Shown: positions 11,966 to 23,215, numbered from the stretch's first letter. The stretch is DNA of 64,000 nucleotides from Macrosoma leucophasiata (GCA_036365455.1 JAWQUS010000004.1:2983501-3047500), one strand, 5' to 3'. A program made the numbers and translations. The notes: a model not told the origin generated them from the letters alone.

Positions 11966-12172
11966 AGCGGCCCGCCCCGGTTCACGCGGTTGTAATGTTA
12001 CCTACCCTCTCCTATTCATCTTAGCGTGATGTTATTTCAATCTTAGCGTGATTATAAATGGGTTATCTAACACTGAAAGAAGTTTTGATATCGGACCTGT
12101 AGTTCCTGAGATAAGCGCGTTCAAGCAAAAAAAAACAAACTCTTCAGCTTTATAATATTAGTATGTATATAT
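11966..12172 (+). mobile_element. E-type LINE 3'-end repeat
   Basis: Begins GACTAGCGGCCCGCCCCGG and ends GCTTTATAATATTAGTATG. Short repeats that open with ACTAGC..CCCGC and close with TTTATAATATTAGTA are common in Lepidoptera, and I believe they derive from RTE-like non-LTR elements. The body (TCGGACCTGTAGTTCCTGAGATAAGCGCGTTC) matches that pattern. No coding part. Confidence 0.55.
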
Positions 12173-12189
12173 AATATTAGTATAGATTT

Positions 12190-13380
12190 CAGTGACTATA
12201 ATAAATTTGTCTTTGGGCATTGCGTTTACAACCACTACAATGAAAACGACAGTTTATCGGCAGGTTTGTAAGACAATGCCTGCACCTAAAGCTCTCTAAA
12301 ACCACAGTAAATTAGATGTAGCTATATTCAAATTGGTTCAAATTGCAAGCGGTTCAAAGCTAGTTTTGGAAATACAGTTTAAATATTGATAGTAGCTCAA
12401 TCAGATTCCAACATATTCGTTGGTTAATCTGAAAACTGAAACTGTAGGTCTTAGGAACTATCAGTGTCTTTTAAGTTGAACAAAAAATAAACAAAGACAA
12501 AATCGCTATAAGCTAATGAGACCGCACTGTGAATGGTATAAGCTAACTAAATCCCAGTTAAACCAATAAAAGGGGTATATTAAATGAAAACCTATTGGAT
12601 TCGCCGGCGAGTCAGCAATGCATTTTGCACTAAAGGTCAACGCATAGCGATGGAATAAAACGCTGAAAAAATCTACTACGTAAAAATCATTTCAATAGTG
12701 AAGCTAAAGTATGAATTTAAAATTCATTGACAAGTCATCCCTTTAGCTTCTACAGAGTGAAACTCAAATGTGAAACTGCATATAAATATACTGGACCTAT
12801 TCCAAATGACTTAAACTTTCAAAAGACACAACTCCAACAACAATCTTATAATAATATTTTCATAATCATTTTTTTTCTCGATTTACCAAATCGAGAAATT
12901 TCACATTTCTCGTTTTTACATTCATCCTATTCATACATGCATACAAATTCCAAAGACTCTTGATTGTAGGCCTCCAGATACTACTCGACGAAGTGTAAGG
13001 ATCGATAAGGATCGGTATCGGATTTGGCTATGTATCCTCTCAGCTACACCGCAGTGGGACTTAAAATTTTTTTGAAACATACTAATTATGAGTCAGCGTT
13101 TCTCTCGCCCGGTGTGCGTCGCAACCCTTCCCCACAAAGTTAACCGGCTTATTCGATTAGCAACAACGTTGATTGAATTAAGGTGAACGCACTCTCCGCT
13201 CAAAGGATTTAGCTGGGGTTTGATTACTTTATTCACTAAATTATGTTTAGATATCGAACAAAAGATATACGACTCAAAGAGCTTTTTTAGGTTAGGTTTT
13301 ATCTAATCTATGTGTGACTATTAGAATTAAATAGTGGTTGTCAGCAGTACCTATCTTTTTCCTTAGTATTCAGCAATCAG
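12190..13380. other. AT-rich DNA, no gene seen
   Basis: It contains a perfect 11-bp hairpin at 12874-12898 (arms TTTCTCGATTT/AAATCGAGAAA, loop ACC). No recognised repeat family. Confidence 0.35.
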
Positions 13381-13394
13381 CAATATCTTTTTTC

Positions 13395-13605
13395 CGGTTT
13401 CAGATGATGATATATGGCCCCATAATAACAATCACAGAGGTAAAACTACTCACGACTCAGGGGTACATCTCCATTTTGACTCCACTGAGACTAGAGCTAT
13501 CATACCTCTAAGATAGTGATGAACGCTACCATTTAGCAACAAGTAAATTAGGTAATACGGTAGTGCATACACTCTCGAGCTCCGACATTGCCACTCCATC
13601 ACTTG
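13395..13605. mobile_element. Family A pieces in opposite orientation
   Basis: The left part (about 13405-13480) reads in the plus sense of the old A subfamily (GGCCCCATAATAACAATCACAGAGG, then CATTTTGACTCC). The right part (about 13515-13600) is minus-sense A (CTACCATTTAGCAACAAGTAAATTAGGTAATACGG). The A tail is not visible. Confidence 0.5.
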
Positions 13606-13954
13606 TTTTCATGGTAATGTTTCAGCAAGATTCATGGAAACATATATCTTATACATATCCTACCTACCTATCTTATATGATAGCAGATATTTCTGTTATT
13701 AATGCTTAATCTACTTAACGACATTAAGACTATATAACTTTAAGCGCTTCAAAGCAAAATAGCGCAGAAAAATTATGAGTCAGAAAACTTAAAAAAAAAA
13801 ACGTGATGATGCAAACTAAGATGGTTCAGTGTTTATAATTTACATAATTCATAATCAGTCTGAATAAGGTATGGTCTTAGTATTAGCGAATTGAAAATCA
13901 AAGTTAATTCTCTAAGCGGAGAAAAGTATGTTTTTTGTTAAGTACCTAAGTTGT

Positions 13955-14165
13955 GAATACAGTTCACATCGATGGTAAGTACGTAATACTGTAGCCTACT
14001 TACATCTATATAAACTTAAAGAATATATATGTAGATGCATTGCTAACTCCTTACGCCTAAACTGTTATGTCACTATATAAATTGCGTGGTCATACATTGC
14101 CACCTGATCGGAACATGGTAGCTAAACAGTACCATTTTGTGACAAGAAAATTGCCTATAGAAGAG
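13955..14165 (-). mobile_element. Family A retroposon, old diverged copy
   Basis: Recognised by CAGTTCACATCGATGGTAAG, TGTAGCCTACTTACATC, CCTAAACTGTTATGTC and CACCTGATCGGAACATGG. It belongs to a divergent subfamily also seen at 25.5 kb (AATACTGTAGC). Confidence 0.6.
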
Positions 14166-14182
14166 GGAGTGCCTATAAAAAA

Positions 14183-14386
14183 AAATACGCTTACACTCAC
14201 AGCCCCATACTAGGTATAAACCTGTGTCGTGGGTGCCATTTTACACACACAACACATACACAAATACCCCGACCCGAAACAAATATCTGTAGGCCATACA
14301 AATATTTGTCCCGGTGCGGAGATCGAACCCGCGACCCTTCGAGTCAAACGGCCGTCTCACACCGCTGGACTAACTGGGTCGTCAAA
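14183..14386 (-). mobile_element. Family C tRNA-derived SINE, full
   Basis: The minus-strand head starts GACGACCCAGTTAGTCCAGC, with B box GGGTTCGATCTCC. The body contains ACAAATATTTGTATGGCC and TTGTGGGTGC-like blocks and ends AAGCGTATTTTTTT at the T/A-rich left edge. It directly follows the A copy. Confidence 0.75.
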
Positions 14387-14399
14387 ACCATATCATAGC

Positions 14400-14860
14400 C
14401 TCAAAATTTATTACAAAAATTTATAAATATGAAACCATTCATTCTGTATTTTAATATTTCTCAATGAAGGATAAAAAAATACAAACAATTCAGAAGAGCT
14501 ATAATACAAAATGGAAAGTGATTTCCGTTGTTTAGAGAGTTGTCAACCTGGTACAAGCATTGAAGGATTTTTTAACGTTAGTTTTGAAGAATCTCAAATT
14601 GTAGGGTAGTGGGACCACTCCTGAAGAAAAATCATATCACAGTACAATTATGTGCGTTCTGGGCATGCATACATGGAATACAAGAATGTATGTGCATACT
14701 TGGCTTTTTGAATAGAAGGTATGTACTTTTTATATCTCTCGTGAAATCCGCTTCGCTTATCGACTCGCTACAACTAGCACCAAACACAATCTAATCATTT
14801 TAATTACTGACACAGTTGCATCGACGTATAAATAGTACGAATAATGCCTTTGTCTTGTAA
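14400..14860. other. No gene seen
   Basis: AT-rich DNA. A faint resemblance to LINE C-terminal sequence (AGTTTTGAAGAATCTCAAATTGTAGG near 14580) is too weak to call. Confidence 0.3.
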
Positions 14861-14865
14861 AACTA

Positions 14866-15634
14866 TGTAAAAAAACCGGTGAAGTGCGAGTCGGAAGTGC
14901 ATTCACAGGGTTCATATCACCATTTTATACTACCTTACCTTCTATTAAAAAGATTTCTCACAATATATGCAAAAAAAATCTCAGTGTGAGGGGGAAAGGA
15001 CAATTTTGTGTTTTTATTTTCTGTATTTTAGGTCCAGTAGCTTTAAGAATATGAGTTATGGTGATTCTGCGATATTTTTTAATAACTCCAGGGGTAACGT
15101 TTTCGCAGGTTTTCACGAGCTTCATACATTGCAAAAATTATATATGCGGAGTCTCTCGCATGTGCAACACTCCCAAACTTCTTTTTATACCCGAAGTTTC
15201 GGTCGCTTTCCAGCTACCGTGGTCACGGGCAGACTAATTCGACGATGTTCAGCCTGGTCTTACCCAACTTCAGGGGTATTTACCTTTTTTAAAATTGTTA
15301 ATTATTGAGATTTTTAACAATTCTAAATATAGATTTAGATCTTTCATGTAATTTGCACATTGTAATTGGCTTTTTTTAAAACTTTCTCTTGCATCTTCTA
15401 ATAGAAAAAGAAAATATTGCTATAAATCTAATAAATCTATATAAAGTTCATTTATTTACATTAAACTTCTATGTCTGGGTCACTTATTTACATATGTGCG
15501 CCAAAGTTCAATTCAATCGGCCCAGTACTTTCAGAGGAAGCTGTGATAGACGGATAGACAGACAGACAGATAGATGCACGAGTGACGTTAACATAAAGGG
15601 TTCCATTTTGCCATTCAACTACGGAACCCTAAAA
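14866..15634. mobile_element. Family F element (AAACCGG...CGGAACCCTAAAAA)
   Basis: The left edge AAAAAACCGGTGAAGTGCGAGTCGG and right edge AACTACGGAACCCTAAAAA are two blocks that usually occur together in a frequent lepidopteran repeat. Between them lie CCAGTACTTTCAGAGG and a CAGACAGACAGATAGA tract. A 113-codon open frame (14967-15308) lies inside. It has no recognised domain and I treat it as chance. Other F pieces: 15.82, 19.43, 28.15, 32.70, 40.56, 54.77 and 61.11 kb. Confidence 0.5.
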
Positions 15635-15817
15635 AACTAAGAATGTTTGTAATCAACAATCAATAAGGTCAAGATGATTCTTCGACAGCAACAGTGATTA
15701 AAGTTAGTAGCTATTGTTAATGTGGGTTTTAAATACTGATGCAGTTGATTACTTACATCATATTTTTTTTATTTTACCCCCAACTTATTGGTTTACAGCG
15801 TGTGTATAATATAATCT

Positions 15818-15960
15818 TTTTTAGGGTTCCGTAGTAAACAAGGAACCCTTATGTCTGTCTGTCCGTCAGCGGCTTAGCGCAAAACTATTGGTACTAGCGA
15901 TTTAAAATTTCGCACAAGTATACACCTTAATCACGCCAAAAAAGTGGTAAAATAAAAACA
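15818..15960 (+). mobile_element. Family F fragment
   Basis: TTTTTTAGGGTTCCGTAGTA, then AAGGAACCCTTATGTCTGTC and TGTCCGTCAGCGG, the usual opening of the family. The body then fades into AT-rich DNA. Confidence 0.55.
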
Positions 15961-16228
15961 TGAAATATATTTAGGGTAAGGATGTAACGCGCAAATACAT
16001 ATTTTTTTATTTTCGATTTCAATATAGTGTGGGCTATCGTTGGATAGGTCTTTAAAAAAAAAACTCGTAATGTCTGCATCCACCTTTGATAGTGTGATCT
16101 CTCGATTTTGGTTTATTTATTTGGGTCTCTTTTGAAATCATTTACAATGTCTGTCCTCAAATCGCTTGCCTTAACTGTTTTGTCCTAATAGGTTAAGATC
16201 CCACTACAGAATCATTTCGTTCATCCAG

Positions 16229-16925
16229 ATATGCTCCAAACCTAATTTTTACGCAGCTTTATAATCTAGAGAACATAGGTTGCCTGTCAAAAAATGTAGG
16301 GATCCCGATATAGATCCCATTTATTTATGCGATGCCGTTAAAAAGAAAAAGCACAAAATGACTTAATTCAGATTCGCAATTTAATAACAAGAAGATGGTA
16401 GGCTAAATGACCATTTGCTTACGGTACACTCAGGATACTTACCAAACTACCAATCAAACATTATTTTTTTTTTAAATGGAAAGATAAATATGACTTCAGG
16501 CGAGACTCGAACTCGCGGCCACTGGGAATCTAGTCCAGCCGCTACCGAAGTCCTATGGACTAGATTCCCAGTGGCCGCGAGTTCGAGTCTCGCCTGAAGT
16601 CAAATTTTTCTTTCCATTTTTTTTTTAAATAAATATATTTCACATGCATGTGTTAATGCGAAATAATATGAAACAATCAAATATTACTTTTACTACCCTT
16701 GCATAAAGTGTCCATGTGTAGGATATAGTAAGTGGACTTGTTCTTGACGGTAGTAGGTACCAATAGTAGGTAAATTGCGAATCTGAATTAAGTCATTTTG
16801 TGCTTTTTCTTTTTAACGGCATCGCATAAATAAATGGGATCTATATCGGGATCCCTACATTTTTTGACAGGCAACCTATGTTCTCTAGATTATAAAGCTG
16901 CGTAAAAATTAGGTTTGGAGCATAT
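16229..16925. repeat. 697-bp nested palindrome with D-family core
   Basis: The outer arms 16229-16383 and 16771-16925 are 155 bp each and, by eye, perfectly complementary. An inner pair, 16491-16537 and 16556-16602 (47 bp, perfect), is a tRNA-like D core and its own inverse around an 18-base loop. The sequence between inner and outer arms (16384-16490 and 16603-16770) is not symmetric. The right inner side continues into a D tail (AATTTTTCTTTCC...CATGTGTTAATGCGAAATAAT). No transposase and no obvious target duplication at the outer ends. Confidence 0.85.
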
Positions 16926-16929
16926 GAAA

Positions 16930-17360
16930 GGATTACAAAGTCTTACTTCCACGAAAGCCTGTCTCAAAGAAACGCTAAATATTTTATATTTCTGACGATC
17001 GAGTCAGGTCTATAAGCAGTTATAATAGAGCAAAACAACAAGTAAGTATGTACAACAAAGATAAATCATAAAACAAATCCGAGTACGAACTAAAACTTTG
17101 TTTTAAACTTCATTAAGGCTTCGCGTAGTCACCGAATTATGCCTCAAGTTGCAAACTAGCAATTAATGGAACAGCTTAGTAACGGAGCGAGGTAGAATAA
17201 AGTTAAACATTGTTCAGTAAATCTACCCCTGCAGTAATCATCGTCTGTGGTCAACATACAATGGTAGTGTTGCAAAAACAAGCGATGAGCGAGTTATTTT
17301 TTTTAATGTCTTCAAAATGACAAACAATTAGAAATTGTTTATTTTTATTGAAATTTTCCC
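16930..17360. other. No gene seen
   Basis: AT-rich unique-looking DNA. Confidence 0.3.
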
Positions 17361-17366
17361 AATAAG

Positions 17367-17481
17367 GCAGCGCATCTGCATTTTGACCTCTGGTCATTGT
17401 GTGGGTGTCTATAGGCTGCAGTCATCACTTAACATCAATGTGAACTGCATGCTTGTTTGCCACTTTTATTACATAAAAAAA
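17367..17481 (+). mobile_element. Family A retroposon, 5'-truncated
   Basis: Only the 3' 115 bases: CGCATCTGCATTTTGACC to GCCACTTTTATTACATAAAAAA. 5' truncation with an intact A tail is what LINE-driven insertion gives. Confidence 0.75.
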
Positions 17482-17514
17482 GGCAAACTAGTGGAACATT
17501 AAAAAAATCTTTAA

Positions 17515-17742
17515 AGAAATCTTTAACTTCAGGCGGGTCTTAAACGCTGCACTTTAAACGCTGCTGGGTCTTAAACCACCATAATGAAATGCAACAAAAT
17601 ATGTAGGAAAAAATCGACAGTCAGGTGTGGACTTCGGTAGCTCAATTGAAAGTTAGTTATTCTGTGACTCAACTACTGAACCTAGTGGTCGCAGATTCAA
17701 GTCCCGCCTGAAGTCAATTTTTTCTTTCCATTTTTTAAAGTT
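17515..17742. mobile_element. Family D tRNA-like element, folded copy
   Basis: At about 17523-17541 ACTTCAGGCGGGTCTTAAA is the minus-sense 3' end of a D core. From about 17630 to 17742 a plus-sense core follows (ACTTCGGTAGCTCAATTGAA, then GGTCGCAGATTCAAGTCCCGCCTGAAGTCA and TTTTTTCTTTCCATTTTTT). The two face each other with about 90 bp between them. The plus core has an extra stretch in its D/anticodon part. Confidence 0.6.
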
Positions 17743-17782
17743 GAAAGTTGCAAACTAATATAGAATTCATATTGATAAGCGA

Positions 17783-17970
17783 CTAGCTGTTGCCCGCGGC
17801 TTCGCCCGCGTGGATGTCGTTTTATAATCCTGAATTTTCTTTGCTATAAACCTCACGGAGCCCGAAACCTTTCCAACGAATGCAAAACTGTGGAAATCGG
17901 TTCGTGCGTTCTGGAGTTATAGCGTCAGGAAGGAAAACCCGACTTATTTTTATATAATAGATTACGAACA
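17783..17970 (+). mobile_element. E-type LINE 3'-end repeat
   Basis: ACTAGCTGTTGCCCGCGGCT, CGCCCGCGTGGATGTCG, then AAATCGGTTCGTGCGTTCTGG and a T/A-rich 3' end (ACTTATTTTTATATAATAGATT). Non-coding remnant. Confidence 0.6.
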
Positions 17971-18107
17971 CATACGTACACATATATAAAAATCAGAGGT
18001 CAAACTCATTTCTAAAGTTTTTGAATTGATGATTTTCGTGGATATCGTGGTTTCGTGGAAGTTAGACTGGAACATATTCATATGTAGGTACCATCAATTC
18101 GACTTTT

Positions 18108-18245
18108 GGAAAAGAGACTTCGGCTTTTTTCGGCTTTGTAGAGCGTTATCTTTTTCGCACACTACCCATGTGTAGTTTGACAAACTTTTGATTCAAATTT
18201 CAAAAACCAATGCCGCACTGTCATTTTCAAGTATGCAGCGATTAG
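18108..18245. mobile_element. Family K MITE fragment
   Basis: GAGACTTCGGCTTTTTTCGG, TGTAGAGCGTTATCT and GCACACTACCC match one half of the K element at 42.3 and 56.0 kb. The outer end with CACATCGAGCC is missing. Confidence 0.5.
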
Positions 18246-18362
18246 CTCGAAGTGCATTATTTCTTAGCGGGTATTGTAAGGTTTGGTTGCATCAAAATTT
18301 TTGTTAAATTTATGATTCAGGTCAAATTTAACATTAAAAGCAACATTAACTTTAACAGATTT

Positions 18363-18649
18363 TACTGGTGGCAGAGCTCTAGTGACGGACCTCGCGGGCG
18401 TAGGCACCACCGCATTACCTAATATATTTGCCGCGAAATGGTAGTGTTTAGCTCTATCGTGTCCCGGTCAGGTGGTAATGTACGGCCCTATAATTTCCGG
18501 CACAGAGGTATAACACCTTAGGCCTCGGGAGTGGTAACGCATCTGCATTTCGACCTTGGTCTTTTTGTGGGTGTCTATAGGCTGCAGTAATCACTAAACA
18601 TCAATGTGAACTGCATTGTTGTTTGCCACTTCCATAACATAAAAAAAAC
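18363..18649 (+). mobile_element. Family A retroposon, full length
   Basis: Complete from TACTGGTGGCAGAGCTC to GCCACTTCCATAACATAAAAAAAA. A few single-base differences from the consensus, for example TGTTTAGCTCTATCGTG for TGTTCAGCACTATCGTG. Confidence 0.85.
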
Positions 18650-18659
18650 ATACTGCGGA

Positions 18660-19016
18660 ATGCGTTGCACCCACGGAATAGATAAATAAAGATCTATTCT
18701 GTAGTTGCACAGACGTATTTTATATATCTTGCTGGAGACTGTTATGTTGTTGAAACCGCCAGTCGTTTGTAACTTGCCCCCAATAAATTATCGGGCAAAC
18801 AATCTATCCGATTATAAGCAATAAAGCATTGTGGATTCGCATACAAATTTGCATAATTAATATACTAATTAATGTGAAAAAAGAGTCCGTAATAACAACC
18901 GTTCGAGGTCTTGTATTTCTCATTAGAAAGTTATTGCAGATATGTGTAAATTCGTGGGTATAAAATTAGCTGTATTGAATGGACTCATTTTTAAACTGAC
19001 TTCTTAAATCAGAGGT
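18660..19016. other. No gene seen
   Basis: AT-rich unique-looking DNA between two inversely oriented A copies. Confidence 0.3.
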
Positions 19017-19018
19017 AG

Positions 19019-19297
19019 TTTTTTTATGTTACAAAGGAGGCAAACAAGCCTGTAGTTCACATTGATGTTATGTGATGACTGCGGCGTATAGACACCCACA
19101 TAAAGACCAAGGTCAAAATGCAGATGCGTTACCACTCCTGAGGCCTAAGGTGTTATGCCTCTGTGCCGGAAATTACAGGGCCGTATATTACCACCTGACC
19201 GGAACACGATAGTGCTGAACACTACCATTTAGCAGCAAGTATATTGGGTAATGCGGTGGTGCCCACGCCCGCGAGCTCCTTCACTGGAGCTCGCGGA
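19019..19297 (-). mobile_element. Family A retroposon, nearly full
   Basis: The T-run plus ATGTTACAAAGGAGGCAAAC is the tail end. The element continues to GAGCTCCTTCACTGGAGCTC but lacks the last TACCACCAG, so it is slightly 5' truncated in sense. Confidence 0.8.
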
Positions 19298-19427
19298 ACC
19301 TCATTGCCTCTACTATGTAGAAGGGGATGGGGTCGCCACGTCCCGACGCCGTCAATCAGGGCTGTAGTTACTTGCAAACCTGGTATCCTTCGTTTTGCGG
19401 CATAACTAACAAGCCCGCAAACATTTT

Positions 19428-19650
19428 TAGTGTACCGTACCTGGAAAGGGAAAAAGGAACCTTTAATTTTACATCACAAACATTACGTAATTTCAATTAG
19501 GTATGGTATAACTCGTGCGTCTGTCTGTCTGACTGTCGTCACAGCCATTTGTTGCGAAAATAATAATAATATTATATATTATAATGGTTATTATATATTA
19601 TTATGGTATAACTCGTGCGTCTGTCTATCTGACTGTCATCACAGATATTT
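19428..19650 (+). mobile_element. Family F fragments with local duplication
   Basis: GTGTACCGTACCTGG and AAAAGGAACC recall the F opening. GGTATAACTCGTGCGTCTGT occurs twice (19503 and 19604), each followed by a CTGACTGTC.TCACAG block, so about 100 bp is duplicated in tandem around an ATTATATATTATAATGG tract. Confidence 0.5.
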
Positions 19651-19785
19651 GGCCCGAATGTATTGGTTTAATTGAATTGAAATTTCTTATAGATAAATTT
19701 AATATCAATTATATCCAAAATTCAGACGATTCGGAAAATGAGTGAAATTGTTGGGACCGTTTGAATTTTTTTAAGGTGCGCGGCC

Positions 19786-20075
19786 CTTTAATTTTCTTTC
19801 CTACATCGCACCACCCGCCGAAGAGAGAAGTTCCACCCGCACAGATTGGATACTGCTCAGAACGTGCAAATTGTGGAACGAACTTCCCTCTGAGGTGTTC
19901 CCCCGGCGCTTCAATATGTGGTTCTTCATAACTGGCGTCAAAAGAGTCCTTCAGGGCTGGCAGCTTGTTGGCAACTCCCCTGGTGTTGCAAATGTTTATA
20001 GGCGACGGTAACCACTTTCCTTCAGATGGCCCTGTCGGCTTGTCTGTCAATCCTTTGACATCAAAAAATCTTACC
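19786..20075 (+). pseudogene. LINE reverse-transcriptase C-terminal tail and 3' UTR
   Basis: The plus-strand frame reads CKLWNELPSEVFPRRFNM, continues FFITGVKRVLQGWQ and stops at TAA near 20010. An LWN.LP.EVF motif followed by a basic stretch is typical of the end of non-LTR retrotransposon ORF2 (Jockey/CR1-like). The following GACCACTTTCC.TCAGATGGCC..TTGTCTGTC, ending ACATCAAAAAA, is the 3' UTR with a short A tail. The 5' part of ORF2 is absent. The same terminus occurs at 43.4 kb and, decayed, at 46.2-46.6 kb. Confidence 0.7.
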
Positions 20076-20398
20076 TTAGATGTAGTTCACGTACTGAACA
20101 GGGTGCAAGGTATCTCCTATAGCTTAATCTAACGCGCTGGAGTAAATTGCAAAATCCCCCCTTAGGCTCCCCTACCATTACAAAGAATTTACAATATCAT
20201 GATGTGTTCAAAAAAACATATTCGCACGCTCATTGTGATTATCCAACATAAACATTACCTTGACATTATCGGAGAAAAACTATAATGAATGAATTTTTTG
20301 AGCTGGCACTGAGTAAAGTGTATGGTGTGAGAGACTTGAAGACAGCTGCCTGACAAGTAATTCATTAGTCACTCTATTTTCCATACAAAAAATCGACT

Positions 20399-20603
20399 GA
20401 CGACTCGGTTAGTCCAGCGGTGTGAGATGACCGTTGGATTCGAAGGGTCGCGGGTTCGATCCTCGCACCGGGACAAATATTTGTATGGCCTACGGATATT
20501 TGTTTCGGGTCTGGGTGTTTCTGTATGTGCACAACGGCACCCACAACACAGGTTTATACCTAATGTGGGGCTGTGAGTGTAAGCGTATTTTATTTTATTT
20601 TAC
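20399..20603 (+). mobile_element. Family C tRNA-derived SINE, full
   Basis: Head GACGACTCGGTTAGTCCAGC with A and B boxes (GCGGGTTCGATCCTCG), body ACAAATATTTGTATGGCC, TTTCGGGTCTGGGTG, end AAGCGTATTTTATTTTATTT. The TATGTGTTGTATGTG stretch present at 37.2 kb is shortened here. Confidence 0.8.
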
Positions 20604-20931
20604 TGACAGAAACATAAGAGTTTCCTTTAATGATGATGTTCATCGGCTTTAGAAAGAAAAAAGTAAGAAAAAACATAATTACTAGTACTCATTTTCAAAT
20701 TTTAGAATTCTTTAAAGCACGTAGGTGCTACCTAAGATATCCCCTGTATTTTTGGGGTTGATAGTAAGTAGACACAGCAGGGTCAGCTTATGGGAAAGTA
20801 ACCGCTTTCGCAACCCTGTAGATTAGTAGGTGCCGTAATAATCGTAATATGCAGGCAACGCCCAATTACCCCCGTGCGAACCTGGGGCGGGTCACTAGTA
20901 TGCAATATTTCCTAGTCGTAGAGTTTCACAA

Positions 20932-21066
20932 TTTTTTTTATGTAATGGAAGTGGTAAGCAAGCATGCAGTTCACATTGATTTTAAGTGATGACTGCAGCC
21001 TATAGACACTCACACAACGACCAAGGTCAAAATGCAGATGCGCTACCACTCCTGAAACCTAAGGTA
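20932..21066 (-). mobile_element. Family A retroposon, 5'-truncated
   Basis: Only the tail-proximal 135 bases (T-run at 20932-20939 to CTCCTGAAACCTAAGGTA). A further A-like scrap, GTTTGCCACCATCATGAGAT, follows at about 21133 in the opposite orientation. Confidence 0.7.
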
Positions 21067-21159
21067 TTTGTCACTTTCATTACAAAAAAAAATGACTGTA
21101 GGATTCACTGACTATTTAATTGATCTGCGTACTTGTTTGCCACCATCATGAGATTAAAA

Positions 21160-22130
21160 ATTCAGTAGTAGGTATGTGTGTTAAGATAATAAATATTTTG
21201 TTCGTGTCGTAATGTGGGTAACTTATATATTGCCCACGCTCTCCGAAAATACATGCATTCGTACATGCATGCAAAATAAATAGCACGTGAACGAAGTTTC
21301 CAGAAACGTCTAATATTATTATGTAACTGAAAATAGAAATTTAAAAGTAGGTTGAAATAATTCATCACAGGTATTCTATCCAAAACAGCAAATGTTATCA
21401 CAAAATTATCCACCCAACTCCAGGGTCTATCGATTCGGTAAGTACCCCTCGTGAACCCCACCGAACCCCGCTCTGAATGGACACTGAAGGGTTGCGTGAC
21501 CAGTAATTATCCAGCGACGGTGAAGCTTTTATAGTGGGGTCTGAAAGACCACGCGTCTGGGGCGTTTTGAAACTAAATTAACCGAAATTCCCTTGAAAAT
21601 GTATCACTGTCTGTCGGTCAAAGGTGTAAGGGGAGACAAGGGTTGAGGGGCTTAGGCTTTGAAATTATGAGTTGTTTTGAAAATATACGTAGTGTTGTCC
21701 ATTTTTGAGTATGTCCTGCTTTCACCCTTTCAAATGGCCTGTTTTCACCCCTTTAAAAACTTTAATATGATATTAGTTTTAAGATTATTCCATCGCCCTC
21801 TTGCGGGGGAGTATTCTTCTGCTAGTGCAGTCATTCACCGATCAATAGCGATCAAACCATTGCAATAGAACGATTGTAGCGTACCTATTTGCCGACAGTA
21901 AATATAATAACGTGGGATGGGCAGCGGTGTCCTGCGATTCAACTCCCGCCACTGCGATCGTCAATAGCATATTCTTCCCTAATAACGGATAATACTGTTG
22001 TAGTAGGTATACCTACCTTATCTGTCTTTAGATACCCACTATTTTTGATAATTAAATCTTCGTCGTGGAACGTATATGAAAGCGACTTACATGAGTTTAT
22101 TCATATTTCATTGTCATTAAGGCAACTCAA
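21160..22130. other. No recognised feature
   Basis: Mixed sequence with a GC-richer stretch around 21420-21660. No domain is visible in the short open frames. Confidence 0.3.
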
Positions 22131-22132
22131 CA

Positions 22133-22330
22133 ACGTAACTTCACGCCTGTAATCCCCGACGGGGTAGGCAGACGTAAATGCATGCATTCAAGCATACATG
22201 CAAACACCCACGACTCGCCGGTTACGTTTTGGCCCATGTAACCGGTGGCGAACCTGTTGCCATTTCCGGGCACATTACCAAACTCCGAGGTACTGGGAGA
22301 CTTCCAGAAAATGGAAAAATCCCAATAGCA
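22133..22330 (-). mobile_element. Family B SINE, lacking its tRNA head
   Basis: It runs from the 3' terminus (CGTAACTTCACGCCTGTAAT) inward to AAATCCCAATAG. The tRNA-like head with the Pol III boxes is missing, a 5' truncation typical of retroposition. Confidence 0.8.
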
Positions 22331-22339
22331 ACTAAACAA

Positions 22340-22860
22340 CTACCGCCAAAATTATATGAACCTAAATTTAAAAAACAAACCTATAAACCATCTACAAATT
22401 GAAATTACAAAGCTTGTCGAAGGCAAACGAAAATCGACGACATCAAGCAATATAAAATGCGAAGTAAATATCCGGAAAAGCCAACATATTTTCGATACCG
22501 AAACGCCTCCAAGCCTTATAGATATACCCTGATGTACAATACCCTTAGAAGAAAGAGGGCGTGGTGCCCGCCATCTCTCTCCCACCCGGATGTTGGTGTA
22601 TCGCCGTCCTATTCAGTTTTCAGGACGGGGTGCGTTCGATTTAACGTCGGAGCCTTGAGATATCGAACCTGTATGCCGTTTGGAATCCATTGCTTGCCTT
22701 ATTTCCTTTCTATTTATCAATGACGTTTTAAGGGACCTTTTCGTTGCTACGTTTCTGTTCACGTACATTTTTGAAGAGATTATGACAAAATATTTTTAAA
22801 AGTGGTTTTTTAATGTTAAGTAACTTGTTGAAGTAACAAACGAGAAATAAAAAGAGCATC
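22340..22860. other. Unassigned GC-richer DNA
   Basis: The stretch 22420-22740 is less AT-rich and carries frames of 77-88 codons on both strands. I see no domain, signal or splice pattern to support a gene. Confidence 0.25.
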
Positions 22861-22868
22861 CCGGATAC

Positions 22869-23215
22869 AGAAGCGCGCATGGCCCAGCGGCTGGTGTTGA
22901 TCGTAAGCGATCTACTCGGTTAAGCGATACGGGCGCGGTTGGATGTGTGATGCGTGAACGCTAGTGGCAAATTAAAATGCGCGTTTCGGTGCTTCGGAGA
23001 GGACGTTAAGCCGTCGGTCCCGGTTGCTATCGATAGATAGCAGTCGTTAAACCTTGTCGGAGGCCTTATGGGCGGTTTAAAAACATCCGACAGCGGGTTG
23101 CCCACTAACCCATATCTCCACCAACCCGCATTGGAGCAGCGTGGTGGAGTAAGCTCCAGGCCTCCCACCAAAAAGAGCAGAGACTCTTGCCTAGCAGTGG
23201 GACGTACGAGTATAA
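22869..23215 (-). mobile_element. Family G repeat (about 350 bp)
   Basis: The plus strand begins AAGCGCGCATGGCCCAGCGG, then GATCTACTCGGTTAAGCGAT, GCGCGTTTCGGTGCTTCGG, ACCTTGTCGGAGGCC and ends CTAGCAGTGGGACGTACGAG. The copy at 61.2-61.56 kb is nearly complete in the other orientation, and 33.65-33.83 kb is internally rearranged. GCATGGCCCAGCGGCTGG has the look of a tRNA-type A-box region, so it may be a SINE, but I see no clear B box. Confidence 0.6.

Noticed and set aside
13290..13305. TTAGG-like telomeric words (also near 6120)
   Set aside because: Only two or three units (TTTAGGTTAGGTTTTA), not a telomeric array.
14967..15308. 113-codon open frame
   Set aside because: Lies inside an F-family repeat. 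Composition is biased and there is no recognised motif.
20434..20652. Similar short proteins at 20.4 and 37.1 kb (GFDPRTGTN)
   Set aside because: Translations of the family C SINE head and body.
22920..23171. 83-codon minus-strand frame and its match at 61.1-61.56 kb
   Set aside because: Both are translations of the G repeat (shared word GLELTPSRCSNAGWWR), not a protein family.
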